A DNA stretch of 64,000 nucleotides from Enterobacter sp. Bisph1 (GTDB taxonomy: Bacteria > Pseudomonadota > Gammaproteobacteria > Enterobacterales > Enterobacteriaceae), in NCBI RefSeq assembly GCF_000814905.1, contig NZ_JXAG01000021.1:1-64000 (forward strand), in the 5' to 3' direction. Below the pieces are notes generated by a model that saw only the letters and a program-made list of their open reading frames with translations, made no database searches and was not told the DNA's origin. This document shows positions 22,388 through 31,361 of this stretch, one piece after another. Positions within the stretch are counted from its first letter, which is position 1, and every line of letters starts with the position of its first letter. Made by a program: the position numbers and the translations under genes.

Positions 22388-23638
22388 ATGCGTAAGCAAT
22401 GGCTTGGGATCTGCATCGCAGCGGGATTACTGGCGGCATGTTCGAACGATGATGGTCAGCAACAGACGGCCGTAGCGCCTCAACCTGCGGTGTGTAACGG
22501 TCCTGTCGTTGAAATTAGCGGTGCGGAGCCTCATTACGAAGCGCCTAACGCAACGGCAAATCAGGATTATGAACGCGACGGTAAACGCTACAAGATAGTG
22601 CAAAATCAGGCGAACTTTAGCCAGGCCGGGCTGGCGGCTATCTATGATGCCGAGCCGGGCAGCAATTTGACCGCCTCCGGTGAAGCGTTTGATCCGATGC
22701 AGCTGACCGCCGCGCACCCGACGCTGCCGATTCCGAGCTACGTGCGCGTCACCAACCTCGCTAACGGCCGGATGATTGTGGTGCGCATTAACGATCGCGG
22801 CCCCTACGGTAACGATCGGGTGATCTCCCTGTCGCGCGCGGCGGCGGATCGCCTCAACACATCCAATAACACCAAAGTGCGAATCGATCCGATTATCGTC
22901 GCGCAGGATGGTTCTCTCTCCGGTCCCGGCATGGCCTGTACTAAAGTCGCCCAGCAGACCTATGTGTTGCCGGCGCGTCCCGATCTTGGCGGCGGTCTCG
23001 GCAGCGTCTCCTCTGCGCCGCAGCCCGTCGCGCCGCAGGCTAATGTGCAGCCGATCAGTAACGATACGCTGAAAAGTGACGATACCGATACCACCGCCGG
23101 TGCGCCGGTGCGCAGCGGCGGCTTCCTCGGCGCGCCAACCCCGCTGGCTTCTGGCGTACTTGAAAGCAGCGCCCCAGCCGCTGGCGCTATGCAGCCGGTA
23201 ACGGCAACCGCGCAGCCTGCGGCTGTTGCCGCTCCCGCTACCGCGGTGACGCCTGCCGCAACCCCGGTCACTCAGAGCGCACCGGCCGCACAGACTTATA
23301 CGCCTTCGCGCACCTCCCCCGTTACCGCGCCTGGCTCGGTGCAGGGCAGCGTACATACCGCCGTGCCCGCCACCCACGCTGCGGCGGCGACCAGCAGCGC
23401 TGCGGCAACCAGCGGCAGCTATGTTGTGCAGGTCGGTGCCGTCAGCGATCAGACCCGTGCCCGCGAGTACCAGCAGCGGCTGGCGCAGCAGTTCGCCGTT
23501 CCCGGTCGCGTTACGCAAAATGGCGCAGTCTGGCGCGTACAGTTAGGGCCGTTCAGCAATAAAGCGGACGCCAGCGCGTTACAGCAGCGCCTGCAGAGTG
23601 AAGCCCAGCTGCAGTCTTTTGTGGCTAGCGCGCAATAA
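22388..23638 (+). CDS. rlpA: RlpA, septal-ring lipoprotein with DPBB and SPOR domains
   Basis: 416 residues from ATG 22388 ([13 protein letters not shown]), behind GAGGTGGGC. The lipobox LLAAC gives acylated C18 with Ser at +2, so outer-membrane sorting. A double-psi beta-barrel lies at about residues 80-175 ([15 protein letters not shown]). A long Ala/Pro/Thr-rich linker follows, about 215-335, then a C-terminal SPOR domain (about 338-416) that binds denuded glycan at the septum. In Pseudomonas RlpA is a lytic transglycosylase; for E. coli-type RlpA the activity is less clear. Confidence 0.94.
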   Translation: MRKQWLGICIAAGLLAACSNDDGQQQTAVAPQPAVCNGPVVEISGAEPHYEAPNATANQDYERDGKRYKIVQNQANFSQAGLAAIYDAEPGSNLTASGEAFDPMQLTAAHPTLPIPSYVRVTNLANGRMIVVRINDRGPYGNDRVISLSRAAADRLNTSNNTKVRIDPIIVAQDGSLSGPGMACTKVAQQTYVLPARPDLGGGLGSVSSAPQPVAPQANVQPISNDTLKSDDTDTTAGAPVRSGGFLGAPTPLASGVLESSAPAAGAMQPVTATAQPAAVAAPATAVTPAATPVTQSAPAAQTYTPSRTSPVTAPGSVQGSVHTAVPATHAAAATSSAAATSGSYVVQVGAVSDQTRAREYQQRLAQQFAVPGRVTQNGAVWRVQLGPFSNKADASALQQRLQSEAQLQSFVASAQ

Positions 23639-23727
23639 CAAGGCAAGGTAGCCGACTTTGTCAGCTTATGTCAGCAACATTAACAAAGTCATGCTGAAAG
23701 TCGGATGCCTGCCGGTAGTGCTTTTGC

Positions 23728-23733
23728 TATAGT
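23728..23733 (+). promoter_or_regulatory. Extended -10 promoter before dacA
   Basis: TATAGT preceded by TGC (an extended -10 element), 44 nt upstream of the dacA start. No good -35 hexamer sits 17 nt upstream, as is common for extended -10 promoters. Confidence 0.45.
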
Positions 23734-23776
23734 AAGGCACTTTTTTTAAACCCATCACGGATGTCGTTGTTCGACC

Positions 23777-24988
23777 ATGAAGACCACTTTTTCCGTTCGT
23801 TTTGTGCAGCGCCTGGCGCTCACCACTGCGCTGGCTGCGGCCTCGCTCTCAGCAGCTCACGCCGATGACCTGAATATCAAAACCATGATCCCTGGCGTTC
23901 CGCAAATCGATGCGGAATCCTATATCCTGATCGATTACAACTCAGGCAAAGTGCTGGCGGAGCAAAACGCCGATGCGCGTCGCGATCCGGCAAGTCTGAC
24001 CAAAATGATGACCAGCTATGTTATCGGTCAGGCAATGAAAGCGGGCAAATTCAAAGACAGCGATCTGGTCACCATTGGTAACGACGCGTGGGCTACCGGC
24101 AACCCGGTGTTCCGTGGCTCTTCGCTGATGTTCCTCAAACCGGGGATGCAAGTGCCGGTTTCCCAACTGGTGCGTGGTATTAACCTGCAGTCCGGTAACG
24201 ATGCTTGTGTGGCGATGGCTGACTATGTCGCCGGGAGCCAGGACGCGTTTGTCGGTTTGATGAACAGCTACGTTACCGCGCTGGGTCTGCAAAACAGTCA
24301 TTTCCAGACCGTACACGGGCTGGACGCGGACGGTCAGTACAGCTCCGCGCGTGATATGGCGCTGATCGGCCAGGCGCTGATCCGCGACGTGCCAAACGAA
24401 TACTCGATCTATAAAGAGAAAGAGTTCACCTTTAACGGCATCCGCCAGACCAACCGAAATGGTCTGCTATGGGATAACAGCCTGAACGTGGACGGCATTA
24501 AAACCGGCCATACCGATAAAGCAGGTTATAACCTTGTCGCCTCGGCAACCGAAGGCCAGATGCGCCTGATCTCTGCCGTGATGGGCGGACGTACCTTTAA
24601 AGGCCGCGAAACCGAGAGCAAGAAACTGCTGACCTGGGGCTTCCGTTTCTTTGAAACCGTCAGCCCGCTGAAAGCCGGTAAAGAGTTCGCCTCAGAGCCC
24701 GCGTGGTTTGGCGACAGCGATCGCGCCTCGCTGGGCGTCGATAAAGACGTCTACCTGACGATCCCGCGCGGCCGCATGAAAGATCTGAAAGCAAGCTACG
24801 TGCTCAACACCGGCGAACTGCACGCACCGCTGCAGAAAAACCAGGTTGTCGGTTCTATTAACTTCCAGCTGGATGGTAAAACCATCGAGCAGCGTCCGCT
24901 GGTGGTGCTGCAGGAGATCCCGGAAGGTAATTTCTTCGGCAAAATCATTGATTACATTAAATTGATGTTCCATCACTGGTTTGGCTAA
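23777..24988 (+). CDS. dacA: DacA, D-alanyl-D-alanine carboxypeptidase (PBP5)
   Basis: 403 residues, the E. coli length. A Sec signal peptide ends near residue 29 (SAAHA-DD). The active serine is S73 in SLTK, followed by the SGN motif (QSGNDAC) and KTG ([12 protein letters not shown]). A C-terminal beta domain and a terminal amphipathic helix ([16 protein letters not shown]) anchor it to the outer face of the inner membrane. It trims pentapeptides to tetrapeptides and helps keep cell shape. A strong terminator follows. Confidence 0.97.
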   Translation: MKTTFSVRFVQRLALTTALAAASLSAAHADDLNIKTMIPGVPQIDAESYILIDYNSGKVLAEQNADARRDPASLTKMMTSYVIGQAMKAGKFKDSDLVTIGNDAWATGNPVFRGSSLMFLKPGMQVPVSQLVRGINLQSGNDACVAMADYVAGSQDAFVGLMNSYVTALGLQNSHFQTVHGLDADGQYSSARDMALIGQALIRDVPNEYSIYKEKEFTFNGIRQTNRNGLLWDNSLNVDGIKTGHTDKAGYNLVASATEGQMRLISAVMGGRTFKGRETESKKLLTWGFRFFETVSPLKAGKEFASEPAWFGDSDRASLGVDKDVYLTIPRGRMKDLKASYVLNTGELHAPLQKNQVVGSINFQLDGKTIEQRPLVVLQEIPEGNFFGKIIDYIKLMFHHWFG

Positions 24989-25043
24989 AAATTGAACACT
25001 TGAAAGTGTGATTTACGCCCCCATATACTTAGCATCTCAGAAA

Positions 25044-25078
25044 AACTCCTGCCCTTACGGCAGGAGTTCTTATTTTTT
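25044..25078 (+). terminator. Intrinsic terminator after dacA
   Basis: A perfect 10-bp stem AACTCCTGCC/GGCAGGAGTT, a 5-nt loop and a T-rich tail ending in six T residues, between dacA and ybeD. Confidence 0.85.
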
Positions 25079-25092
25079 ACGCCGGAGCTGAC

Positions 25093-25356
25093 ATGAAAAC
25101 CAATCTTAAAGAACTGCTTGAATTCCCGACGCCTTTTACTTACAAAGTGATGGGTCTGGCGAAAGCCGAGCTGGTTGATCTGGTGGTTGAAGTGGTACAG
25201 CGCCATGCGCCAGGTGATTACTCTCCGCAGGTAAAACCGAGCAGCAAAGGCAATTACCACTCGGTATCCATCACCATCACTGCCACCCATATTGAGCAGG
25301 TTGAGACGCTGTACGAAGAGCTGGGCAACATTGAAATTGTTCGTATGGTGCTGTAA
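25093..25356 (+). CDS. ybeD: YbeD, DUF493 family small protein
   Basis: 87 residues, the E. coli length, with an ACT-like ferredoxin fold by family (DUF493). It starts [15 protein letters not shown] and contains [17 protein letters not shown]. The function is unknown; its steady place before lipB suggests a link to lipoate metabolism or regulation, but this is inference. It begins 14 nt after the dacA terminator, so its promoter must overlap that region. Confidence 0.92.
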   Translation: MKTNLKELLEFPTPFTYKVMGLAKAELVDLVVEVVQRHAPGDYSPQVKPSSKGNYHSVSITITATHIEQVETLYEELGNIEIVRMVL

Positions 25357-25443
25357 TTGTTCCTCGCGTTACCCGGAGCCATTCGGGTAACGTTTTCGCT
25401 GTGATATACTCCCCCCACTCTTTTCTCCCCCGGAGATGACGTT

Positions 25444-26085
25444 TTGTCTCAGGACACCATTCTTATCCGCGAGCTTGGCTTGCAGCCTTACGAGCCCGTT
25501 TCCCAGGCAATGCATCAATTTACCGACGCCCGCGATGACAGCACGCCTGATGAAATTTGGCTGGTTGAACACTTTCCGGTGTTTACTCAGGGCCAGGCGG
25601 GCAAAGCGGAACACGTTCTGGCACCCGGTGATATCCCGGTGATTCAAAGCGATCGCGGCGGCCAGGTCACCTACCACGGGCCAGGCCAGCAGGTGATGTA
25701 TGTTTTAATCAACCTCAAGCGGCGGAAACTGGGCGTTCGCGAGCTGGTCACGCTGCTGGAAAATACGGTGATCAATACGCTGGCGACGCAGGGTATTAGC
25801 GCTCAGGCACGCGCCGACGCGCCGGGTGTCTATGTACAGGGCAAGAAAATCTGTTCGCTGGGTTTACGCATCCGCAAAGGCTGCTCCTTTCATGGCCTGG
25901 CGCTGAACATCGCTATGGATCTGGCCCCGTTTATGCGCATCAATCCTTGCGGTTATGCCGGGATGGAAATGACGCAGGTCAGCCGGCTAACGGAAGGCGT
26001 TGATATCAATCAGGTTAGGGCAATTCTTGTCCAGCAATTTTTAGCGCTGCTAAACAATCCGCCCCATCAATATATTAACGCTTAA
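25444..26085 (+). CDS. lipB: LipB, octanoyl-ACP:protein N-octanoyltransferase
   Basis: 213 residues from TTG at 25444 (behind CCGGAGATGACG), the E. coli length; no in-frame ATG lies near. The catalytic pair is K135 (KKICSLGL) and C169 ([11 protein letters not shown]), with the substrate-pocket motifs [12 protein letters not shown] and RADAPGVYV. It moves octanoate from acyl carrier protein to lipoyl domains, after which LipA inserts sulfur. lipA is 1.5 kb downstream, separated by ybeF. Confidence 0.96.
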   Translation: MSQDTILIRELGLQPYEPVSQAMHQFTDARDDSTPDEIWLVEHFPVFTQGQAGKAEHVLAPGDIPVIQSDRGGQVTYHGPGQQVMYVLINLKRRKLGVRELVTLLENTVINTLATQGISAQARADAPGVYVQGKKICSLGLRIRKGCSFHGLALNIAMDLAPFMRINPCGYAGMEMTQVSRLTEGVDINQVRAILVQQFLALLNNPPHQYINA

Positions 26086-26391
26086 TATATTATGTATAGC
26101 AACCCGCTTTTTGTGCGGGTCGCTATTTGTTTGGTTTGATAGCGCTTTACAACAGAAGCCATATTCTCTATTTTCAACCTGCCTGCCTTATCGGGCTAAT
26201 TAGTATTGCAGCACTTCGCCGGGCTTTGTATACGCGCTCCAGGCCAATCTTTTTTTTGCGTCCATTGTCCGGCCTTGCGATGTAAACACGACGTCATAAT
26301 GTTGAGCGGCCAGACGTTCACTCAAATTAATAAGCAACAAAAAAATTGAATTCAACTATCATTCAGCTTCTGAATGAAACGGAGCACAAGC
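26086..26391 (+). promoter_or_regulatory. Gap between lipB and ybeF: weak terminator and inverted repeats at the ybeF start
   Basis: Just after lipB, 26097-26130 holds a hairpin (ACCCGC/GCGGGT with flanking TAGC/GCTA) and a TTTG tail, a modest terminator. The far end has two dyads: TTGAATTCAA (26346-26355) and a perfect 8-3-8 inverted repeat TCATTCAG-CTT-CTGAATGA (26359-26377). The second dyad overlaps an in-frame ATG (26374), which supports the GTG at 26392 as the true ybeF start. Such dyads are typical LysR-type operator sites, so autoregulation is likely but unproven. The middle 200 bases show nothing else. Confidence 0.5.
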
Positions 26392-27345
26392 GTGGATAAT
26401 AATAACCTGCAGGAAAAGCGAATAATCGTGCGCCCGGACGAAGATAAGCCGCAAGTATTCAGGACACTGCGCAATATTGACCTCAACTTATTGACTATTT
26501 TTGAGGCAGTATATGTGCAAAAAGGGATCGTTAACGCGGCGAAAGTGCTCAATCTAACGCCTTCCGCAATTAGCCAGTCCATTCAAAAATTACGCGCCAT
26601 ATTTCCCGACCCCCTTTTCATCCGTAAAGGCCAGGGCGTGACGCCAACGGCTTATGCCACGCATCTACACGAATATATCAGCCAGGGGCTGGAGTCGATT
26701 CTCGGCGCATTAGATTTGACCGGCAGCTATGATAAACAGCGCACAATTACTATCGGTACTCCGCCTTCAATTGGTGCATTGGTTATGCCTGTTATCTTTC
26801 AGGCAATTAAAGAGAGCGCCCCGCAATTGATGATGCGCAATATTCCGGTTAACGATGCGGAAAATCAGCTCAGCCAGTTTCAAACGGATTTAATTATTGA
26901 TACCCATCTGGCGAGTTCGCGCACCATTAATCATCACGTTCTTTATAGCGATCGTCTGATGCTGGTGTGCCGTCAAGGGCATCCTTGCTTAAACGGACCG
27001 GTCACTGACGCGGCGTTGCAACGCTTTGAGCACACCTTGTTGATGCTGGAAGGGCAAAATCTGAGCGGGCTGCGCCAGCGCGTACAGGAGCTCTTCCCGG
27101 AACGTCAGGTGAGTTTTAGCAGTTACAATATGTTTACTATTGCCGCACTGATCGGCAACAGCGATATGCTCGGCCTGATGCCGAAGCGACTGTTTGAATT
27201 ATTTCGCGGTTGTTGGCCGCTGGCGGAAATTGATTACCCGCCAGTCAGTAAAGAGCAGCTGGAAATATCACTCTATTACAATAAGTTGAGCCTGCGCGAT
27301 CCGGTTCTGGAGAGCGTAATCGACGTCATCCGACGGGCTTTTTAA
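26392..27345 (+). CDS. ybeF: YbeF, LysR-family transcriptional regulator
   Basis: 317 residues from GTG 26392, behind ACGGAGCACAAGC and equal to E. coli YbeF; ATG 26374 would add six residues but lies in an inverted repeat. The N-terminal winged HTH (about residues 28-87, NIDLNLLTIFEAVYVQKGIV and LTPSAISQSIQKL) is followed by a type 2 periplasmic-binding-like effector domain. The effector and targets are unknown. It sits between lipB and lipA in the same direction, but each seems to have its own promoter. Confidence 0.92.
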   Translation: MDNNNLQEKRIIVRPDEDKPQVFRTLRNIDLNLLTIFEAVYVQKGIVNAAKVLNLTPSAISQSIQKLRAIFPDPLFIRKGQGVTPTAYATHLHEYISQGLESILGALDLTGSYDKQRTITIGTPPSIGALVMPVIFQAIKESAPQLMMRNIPVNDAENQLSQFQTDLIIDTHLASSRTINHHVLYSDRLMLVCRQGHPCLNGPVTDAALQRFEHTLLMLEGQNLSGLRQRVQELFPERQVSFSSYNMFTIAALIGNSDMLGLMPKRLFELFRGCWPLAEIDYPPVSKEQLEISLYYNKLSLRDPVLESVIDVIRRAF

Positions 27346-27457
27346 CGCCCGCCCGTGCCGGGTATCGGCATTAACCTCTCCAGGGCATTTGGCACAAAAC
27401 AACAACTATTTTACAAATTGCCCGGTTGTCTGGCTGCTTTATCATCCCCATCAATGG

Positions 27458-27463
27458 TATACT
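27458..27463 (+). promoter_or_regulatory. Extended -10 promoter before lipA
   Basis: TATACT preceded by TGG, 93 nt upstream of the lipA start. The -35 region is poor. It is the clearest promoter element in the ybeF-lipA gap. Confidence 0.45.
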
Positions 27464-27555
27464 GCGCATAAGTTAATTCAAAAATAGTTGATAAATACAA
27501 CATTCCCTTGAATTGAAATGCTTACTTCGTTATCCGCAACTGGAACACGCACGCT

Positions 27556-28521
27556 ATGAGTAAACCCATTGTGATGGAACGCGGTGTCAAATATCGCGAC
27601 GCCGATAAAATGGCGCTTATCCCGGTTAAAAATGTGGCGACAGAGCGCGAAGCCCTGTTAAGAAAACCGGAATGGATGAAGATCAAACTCCCGGCCGACT
27701 CTTCCCGTATCCAGGGTATTAAAGCAGCCATGCGCAAAAATGGCCTGCACTCTGTGTGTGAAGAAGCGTCCTGTCCCAACCTCGCTGAGTGTTTCAACCA
27801 CGGTACGGCAACCTTTATGATCCTCGGCGCCATCTGTACGCGTCGTTGCCCGTTCTGCGATGTTGCCCACGGTCGCCCGGTGGCACCGGATGCCAACGAG
27901 CCGCAGAAACTGGCGCAGACTATCGCCGATATGGCGCTGCGTTATGTGGTGATCACCTCCGTTGACCGTGACGATCTGCGCGACGGCGGCGCTCAGCATT
28001 TCGCCGATTGCATCAGCGCAATTCGTGAAAAGAGCCCGACGATCAAAATCGAAACCCTGGTTCCCGATTTCCGTGGCCGCATGGATCGTGCGCTGGATAT
28101 TCTCACCGCCACGCCGCCGGACGTGTTTAACCACAACCTCGAGAACGTGCCGCGTATTTATCGCCAGGTGCGTCCCGGTGCGGATTACAACTGGTCACTG
28201 AAGCTTCTGGAGCGTTTTAAAGAAGCGCACCCGGAGATCCCAACCAAATCCGGCTTGATGGTGGGCCTGGGCGAAACCAACGCGGAAATTATCGACGTGA
28301 TGCGCGATCTGCGCCGCCACGGCGTAACGATGCTGACGCTGGGGCAATATTTGCAGCCAAGCCGCCATCACCTGCCGGTTCAGCGCTATGTCAGCCCGGA
28401 TGAGTTTGACGAGATGAAAGAGGAAGCGCTGGCGATGGGCTTTACCCATGCGGCATGCGGCCCGTTCGTTCGTTCCTCTTACCATGCGGACATGCAGGCA
28501 AAAGGCCTGGAAGTGAAGTAA
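27556..28521 (+). CDS. lipA: LipA, lipoyl synthase
   Basis: 321 residues, the E. coli length. Auxiliary-cluster ligands are C68, C73 and C79 ([12 protein letters not shown]); radical-SAM cluster ligands are C94, C98 and C101 (CTRRCPFC). The C-terminal serine ligand is in the FVRSSYHAD stretch. It inserts two sulfur atoms into octanoyl groups placed by LipB, completing lipoate on pyruvate and 2-oxoglutarate dehydrogenases and GcvH. A terminator follows after about 20 nt. Confidence 0.97.
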   Translation: MSKPIVMERGVKYRDADKMALIPVKNVATEREALLRKPEWMKIKLPADSSRIQGIKAAMRKNGLHSVCEEASCPNLAECFNHGTATFMILGAICTRRCPFCDVAHGRPVAPDANEPQKLAQTIADMALRYVVITSVDRDDLRDGGAQHFADCISAIREKSPTIKIETLVPDFRGRMDRALDILTATPPDVFNHNLENVPRIYRQVRPGADYNWSLKLLERFKEAHPEIPTKSGLMVGLGETNAEIIDVMRDLRRHGVTMLTLGQYLQPSRHHLPVQRYVSPDEFDEMKEEALAMGFTHAACGPFVRSSYHADMQAKGLEVK

Positions 28522-28542
28522 TACTTACTTACATACTGCACA

Positions 28543-28570
28543 AAAAAACCGGCTCTGCGCCGGTTTTTTA
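28543..28570. terminator. Terminator between convergent lipA and tatE
   Basis: AAAAAACCGGC, a 5-nt loop, then GCCGGTTTTTT. A on the left and T on the right make it active in both directions, serving lipA and tatE. Confidence 0.85.
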
Positions 28571-28588
28571 TTGCCTGTCAAAGCGCGG

Positions 28589-28783
28589 TTACTCTTTATG
28601 AGAGAGTTTCTCTGCCGTGACTTCGTCAGCTTTTTTCGCTGCATCATCATCATTCATGGCTTTTTTAAAGCCTTTGATGGCTGCGCCCAGGTCACCGCCG
28701 AGGGTACGCAATTTTTTGGTTCCAAACAGCAGAACAACCAGTGCGGCCACTACCAGCAGTTTGGTAATACTAATCTCACCCAT
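28589..28783 (-). CDS. tatE: TatE, twin-arginine translocase subunit
   Basis: A 64-residue TatA/E-family protein. A short N-terminal membrane helix (residues 6-20) with the conserved FG step ([16 protein letters not shown]) is followed by an amphipathic helix and a charged tail. It is shorter than TatA (about 89 residues) and lies next to lipA, as tatE does in E. coli. It can join or replace TatA in the pore for folded proteins with twin-arginine signals. A good AGGTAT-type ribosome site precedes it. Confidence 0.92.
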   Translation of the reverse strand: MGEISITKLLVVAALVVLLFGTKKLRTLGGDLGAAIKGFKKAMNDDDAAKKADEVTAEKLSHKE

Positions 28784-28910
28784 AGATACCTTCTTTCGTA
28801 AAACAGGCTGCTTAAAGCGCCATTATAACCGGACTTCATTAACGGTCATTCGACGCGCGCACACAATAGCAATGTGTAACGAGATGAATCAAGTGTTGAT
28901 TAAAAAAACA

Positions 28911-29699
28911 TCACAATAAATATGGCGCAGCGAAACGGCGATGCTTAAGTACCGGCAATGATTCCCGCGTTTGCGCCACGCGCTCAGGCGTAGCCTCAGC
29001 GAATATCAACTGCGGCTCTTGCGTTGCTGAGGCAATCGTCACGCCTTGCGGGTCAATGACCCGGCTCAGACCGATATTTTTAGTGCCGCACTCACTGGAA
29101 GCGACAATATAACAGGTGGTATCCAGCGCACGCGCCGACAGCAGCGTCGCCCAGTGCTGCTCTTTAAGCGGACCACGTACCCACGCGGAAGGCAAAACAA
29201 GCAGCTCCGCGCCCTGCAGCGCCAGCGCCATCGCCAGGTCGGGGAAGCGCAAATCGTAGCAGGTCATCAGCCCCACCTGCATCCCCTCAACGGTGATTAA
29301 TGGCGGCAGCTGTTGTCCGGCATCCACCCGTGCCGATTCCTGCATGTTAAATGCGTCATACAGATGCAGCTTGGCATACTGCGCGATAATCTCTCCGCCG
29401 CGCAGCACTACCAGCGTATTGAGCGCTCTACCCTGCGTTGAAGGCACATGAACCGTCAGCACCGTAGTGAGGTTATTACGCTGGCTCTCGCTGCGCAGCA
29501 GGCTCAGGAAGCCGCCATCAAGGGGCTGCGCCGCTTTTACGGAAAAGAATGGGTCAGCATCATCTCGTGCCAGGATCGCTTCTGGCAGCACCAGCAGCGA
29601 TGCCTGACCCTGCGCCGCCTGCGCCATCAATTCGACACAGGTTTGCGCATTGGTCCGCCAGTCTGGCGTCACCACAAATTGCCCGGTTGCAACTATCAT
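28911..29699 (-). CDS. ybeM: YbeM, deaminated-glutathione amidase (nitrilase family)
   Basis: A 262-residue nitrilase-superfamily amidase with an intact Glu-Lys-Cys triad: E40 (LPEA), K110 (AKLHLYDA) and C147 (CYDLRFPD). The Nit1/YbeM clade hydrolyses deaminated glutathione, a side product of transaminases, to 2-oxoglutarate and Cys-Gly. In E. coli K-12 the gene is reported as defective, whereas this copy reads through with all catalytic residues. It is divergent from crcB. Confidence 0.85.
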   Translation of the reverse strand: MIVATGQFVVTPDWRTNAQTCVELMAQAAQGQASLLVLPEAILARDDADPFFSVKAAQPLDGGFLSLLRSESQRNNLTTVLTVHVPSTQGRALNTLVVLRGGEIIAQYAKLHLYDAFNMQESARVDAGQQLPPLITVEGMQVGLMTCYDLRFPDLAMALALQGAELLVLPSAWVRGPLKEQHWATLLSARALDTTCYIVASSECGTKNIGLSRVIDPQGVTIASATQEPQLIFAEATPERVAQTRESLPVLKHRRFAAPYLL

Positions 29700-29788
29700 C
29701 TTTAGCCCTCTCGCTTCTTCACCGTAGCCATAAAATAACGGCGACGTTAAACTCTACGCTCTACCTAATCAAATAGCAGGATTCTGCG

Positions 29789-30172
29789 GTGTTACAACTT
29801 CTTTTAGCAGTCTTTATTGGCGGGGGAACCGGCAGCGTAGCGCGCTGGATGTTAAGCATGAAGCTCAATCCGGCCCATCACGCGATTCCTGTTGGAACGT
29901 TAATGGCTAACCTGCTGGGGGCGTTTATTATTGGTATGGGGCTGGCGTGGTTCAATCGTATGACGCATATCGACCCGGTTTGGAAGGTTCTGCTTACCAC
30001 CGGTTTTTGCGGCGGGCTGACGACCTTTTCAACCTTTTCCGCAGAGGTCGTTTTTTTGCTGCAGGAAGGGCGAATCAACTGGGCGTTATTAAACGTCGCG
30101 GTAAATCTGCTCGGCTCGTTTGCCATGACAGCGCTGGCGTTCTGGCTGTTTTCATCGGTTAACGCAAACTGA
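29789..30172 (+). CDS. crcB: CrcB (Fluc), fluoride channel
   Basis: 127 residues from GTG 29789 ([20 protein letters not shown]), the E. coli length. Four membrane helices carry the family signatures [14 protein letters not shown] and [17 protein letters not shown]. It works as an antiparallel dimer exporting fluoride from the cytoplasm. I looked for a fluoride riboswitch in the 89-nt upstream gap and found no convincing match. A bidirectional terminator separates it from cspE. Confidence 0.95.
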   Translation: MLQLLLAVFIGGGTGSVARWMLSMKLNPAHHAIPVGTLMANLLGAFIIGMGLAWFNRMTHIDPVWKVLLTTGFCGGLTTFSTFSAEVVFLLQEGRINWALLNVAVNLLGSFAMTALAFWLFSSVNAN

Positions 30173-30180
30173 GGCAATAA

Positions 30181-30204
30181 AAAACCCGCCAGAAGGCGGG
30201 TTTT
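30181..30204. terminator. Bidirectional terminator between crcB and cspE
   Basis: A perfect 10-bp stem AAAACCCGCC/GGCGGGTTTT with an AGAA loop. A/T flanks give a T run in either direction. Confidence 0.9.
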
Positions 30205-30228
30205 GGGATTCTTGCTGTACGCAGCTGA

Positions 30229-30438
30229 TTAAACAGGCATTACGTTGGCAGCGGATGGGCCTTTGGCACCGTTAGTGATTTCAAACTCAACGCGCTGGCC
30301 TTCAGCCAGGGTTTTGAAACCATTGCTCTGGATTGCAGAGAAGTGTACGAACACGTCTTTGCTGCCATCTTCCGGAGTAATGAAACCGAATCCTTTGGAT
30401 TCATTAAACCACTTAACGTTACCTTTAATCTTAGACAT
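30229..30438 (-). CDS. cspE: CspE, cold-shock-family RNA chaperone
   Basis: 69 residues starting [19 protein letters not shown], nearly identical to E. coli CspE; a 31-residue upstream extension is not conserved. RNP1 (KGFGFI) and RNP2 (VFVHF) mark the OB-fold nucleic-acid surface. CspE is made at normal temperature, melts RNA hairpins and acts as an antiterminator. The 5' leader (30439 upward) is AT-rich, with no other gene before the pagP stop at 30631. Confidence 0.97.
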   Translation of the reverse strand: MSKIKGNVKWFNESKGFGFITPEDGSKDVFVHFSAIQSNGFKTLAEGQRVEFEITNGAKGPSAANVMPV

Positions 30439-30630
30439 CAAAATTACCTTTACATGAAAAAACGACACAAATGCTGTGTCGTGTATCAGTACAACAATTG
30501 TGACGACTTTTGTCCAGTCGTTATTCATCAAAAAGTGATAAATGTCGCTAAAATTTTTACAAAAGTGAGTTTAATCCTTGATTTAGGGATGGATATATTT
30601 TGTTCATCTCTCGCAAGGCGTTGTTAGCAC

Positions 30631-31194
30631 TCAAAACTGGAAGCGCAGCCAGGCAAAAAAGACGTTGCCGTTATTGTAGGTGCCGGGGATGTAAGTCATC
30701 TGGAACGTCGCCGGACCATAACCTACCGACGCCAGAGGCAACAGCACCGGCAGGGGAATGTAGTGCCAGTTATCACGGGCGGTCACGCCTGCTGTATAGC
30801 CCAACCCAACATGGAAACTATCATCCGCCAGCGGACGCCAGGTTTTTTCCCAACCGTAACCACCAATCGGCTCCCATTTGTTAAACGAGTCCTTAAAGGC
30901 CATCAAATAGATCCCGTGCCAGTTACCGGCGTCATCCCAGCGCGACTGCCCGAAGCCCGCGCCCCATGGGCGTTCATTGTAGTGGTCAGTTTTTTCTTTG
31001 TCGTAGGCGAAACGCGCATGCCAGGTGATGGCCGGAACATAGAGATCATATTGTTCCGGCTGCTGCCAGGTTTGTTTGATATTGCTTTTCAAATCGGTAA
31101 ACCATGAACTCTGTGCGGAAATTGCGGTGGTAACGATTGTCAGCTGACAAAAAAGTGAAACTAAAAGGGCTAAAAACGTCTTTTTTACAAACAC
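30631..31194 (-). CDS. pagP: PagP, lipid A palmitoyltransferase
   Basis: A 187-residue outer-membrane beta-barrel enzyme. The signal peptide ends near residue 27 (AISA-Q). The catalytic residues H59 (ITWHAR), D102 and S103 (FKDSFN) are kept, and the last residue is Phe, as in barrel proteins. It moves palmitate from phospholipid to lipid A, lowering sensitivity to antimicrobial peptides. In relatives it is PhoPQ-controlled; I see no clear PhoP box upstream. In E. coli dcuC is its neighbour; here a metal-efflux operon lies between. Confidence 0.95.
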   Translation of the reverse strand: MFVKKTFLALLVSLFCQLTIVTTAISAQSSWFTDLKSNIKQTWQQPEQYDLYVPAITWHARFAYDKEKTDHYNERPWGAGFGQSRWDDAGNWHGIYLMAFKDSFNKWEPIGGYGWEKTWRPLADDSFHVGLGYTAGVTARDNWHYIPLPVLLPLASVGYGPATFQMTYIPGTYNNGNVFFAWLRFQF

Positions 31195-31324
31195 TCAAAT
31201 TATTCCATCTGTTCTAATAAAAAAATTCCGCGGCATGCTAGCGGACTCTTTTATTAGGGAAATCGGAATAATTCTGAAAAAAATAGGTAATACACCCGGC
31301 AAGGATTTTTGTAAGTAAAAATAT

Positions 31325-31351
31325 CAAACAATGCGCCCCATTCAGGGGCGC
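31325..31351 (-). terminator. Terminator of the metal-efflux operon
   Basis: Read on the minus strand: GCGCCCC, a 5-nt loop, GGGGCGC, then ATTGTTTG, 11 nt after the cusA-like stop. The stem is strong and the T tract moderate. Confidence 0.6.
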
Positions 31352-31361
31352 AAAATAGTGA

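Noticed and set aside
22427-23518. 363-codon antisense frame over rlpA
   Set aside because: Arises from the Ala/Pro-rich, G+C-rich linker of rlpA; Arg/Gly-rich product without sense.
29700-29788. Fluoride riboswitch before crcB
   Set aside because: The short gap lacks the conserved helices and loop motifs of the crcB RNA.
31195-31330. PhoP box upstream of pagP
   Set aside because: Only one poor half-site (TGTTTG) is visible; the direct repeat TGTTTA-N5-TGTTTA is not there.
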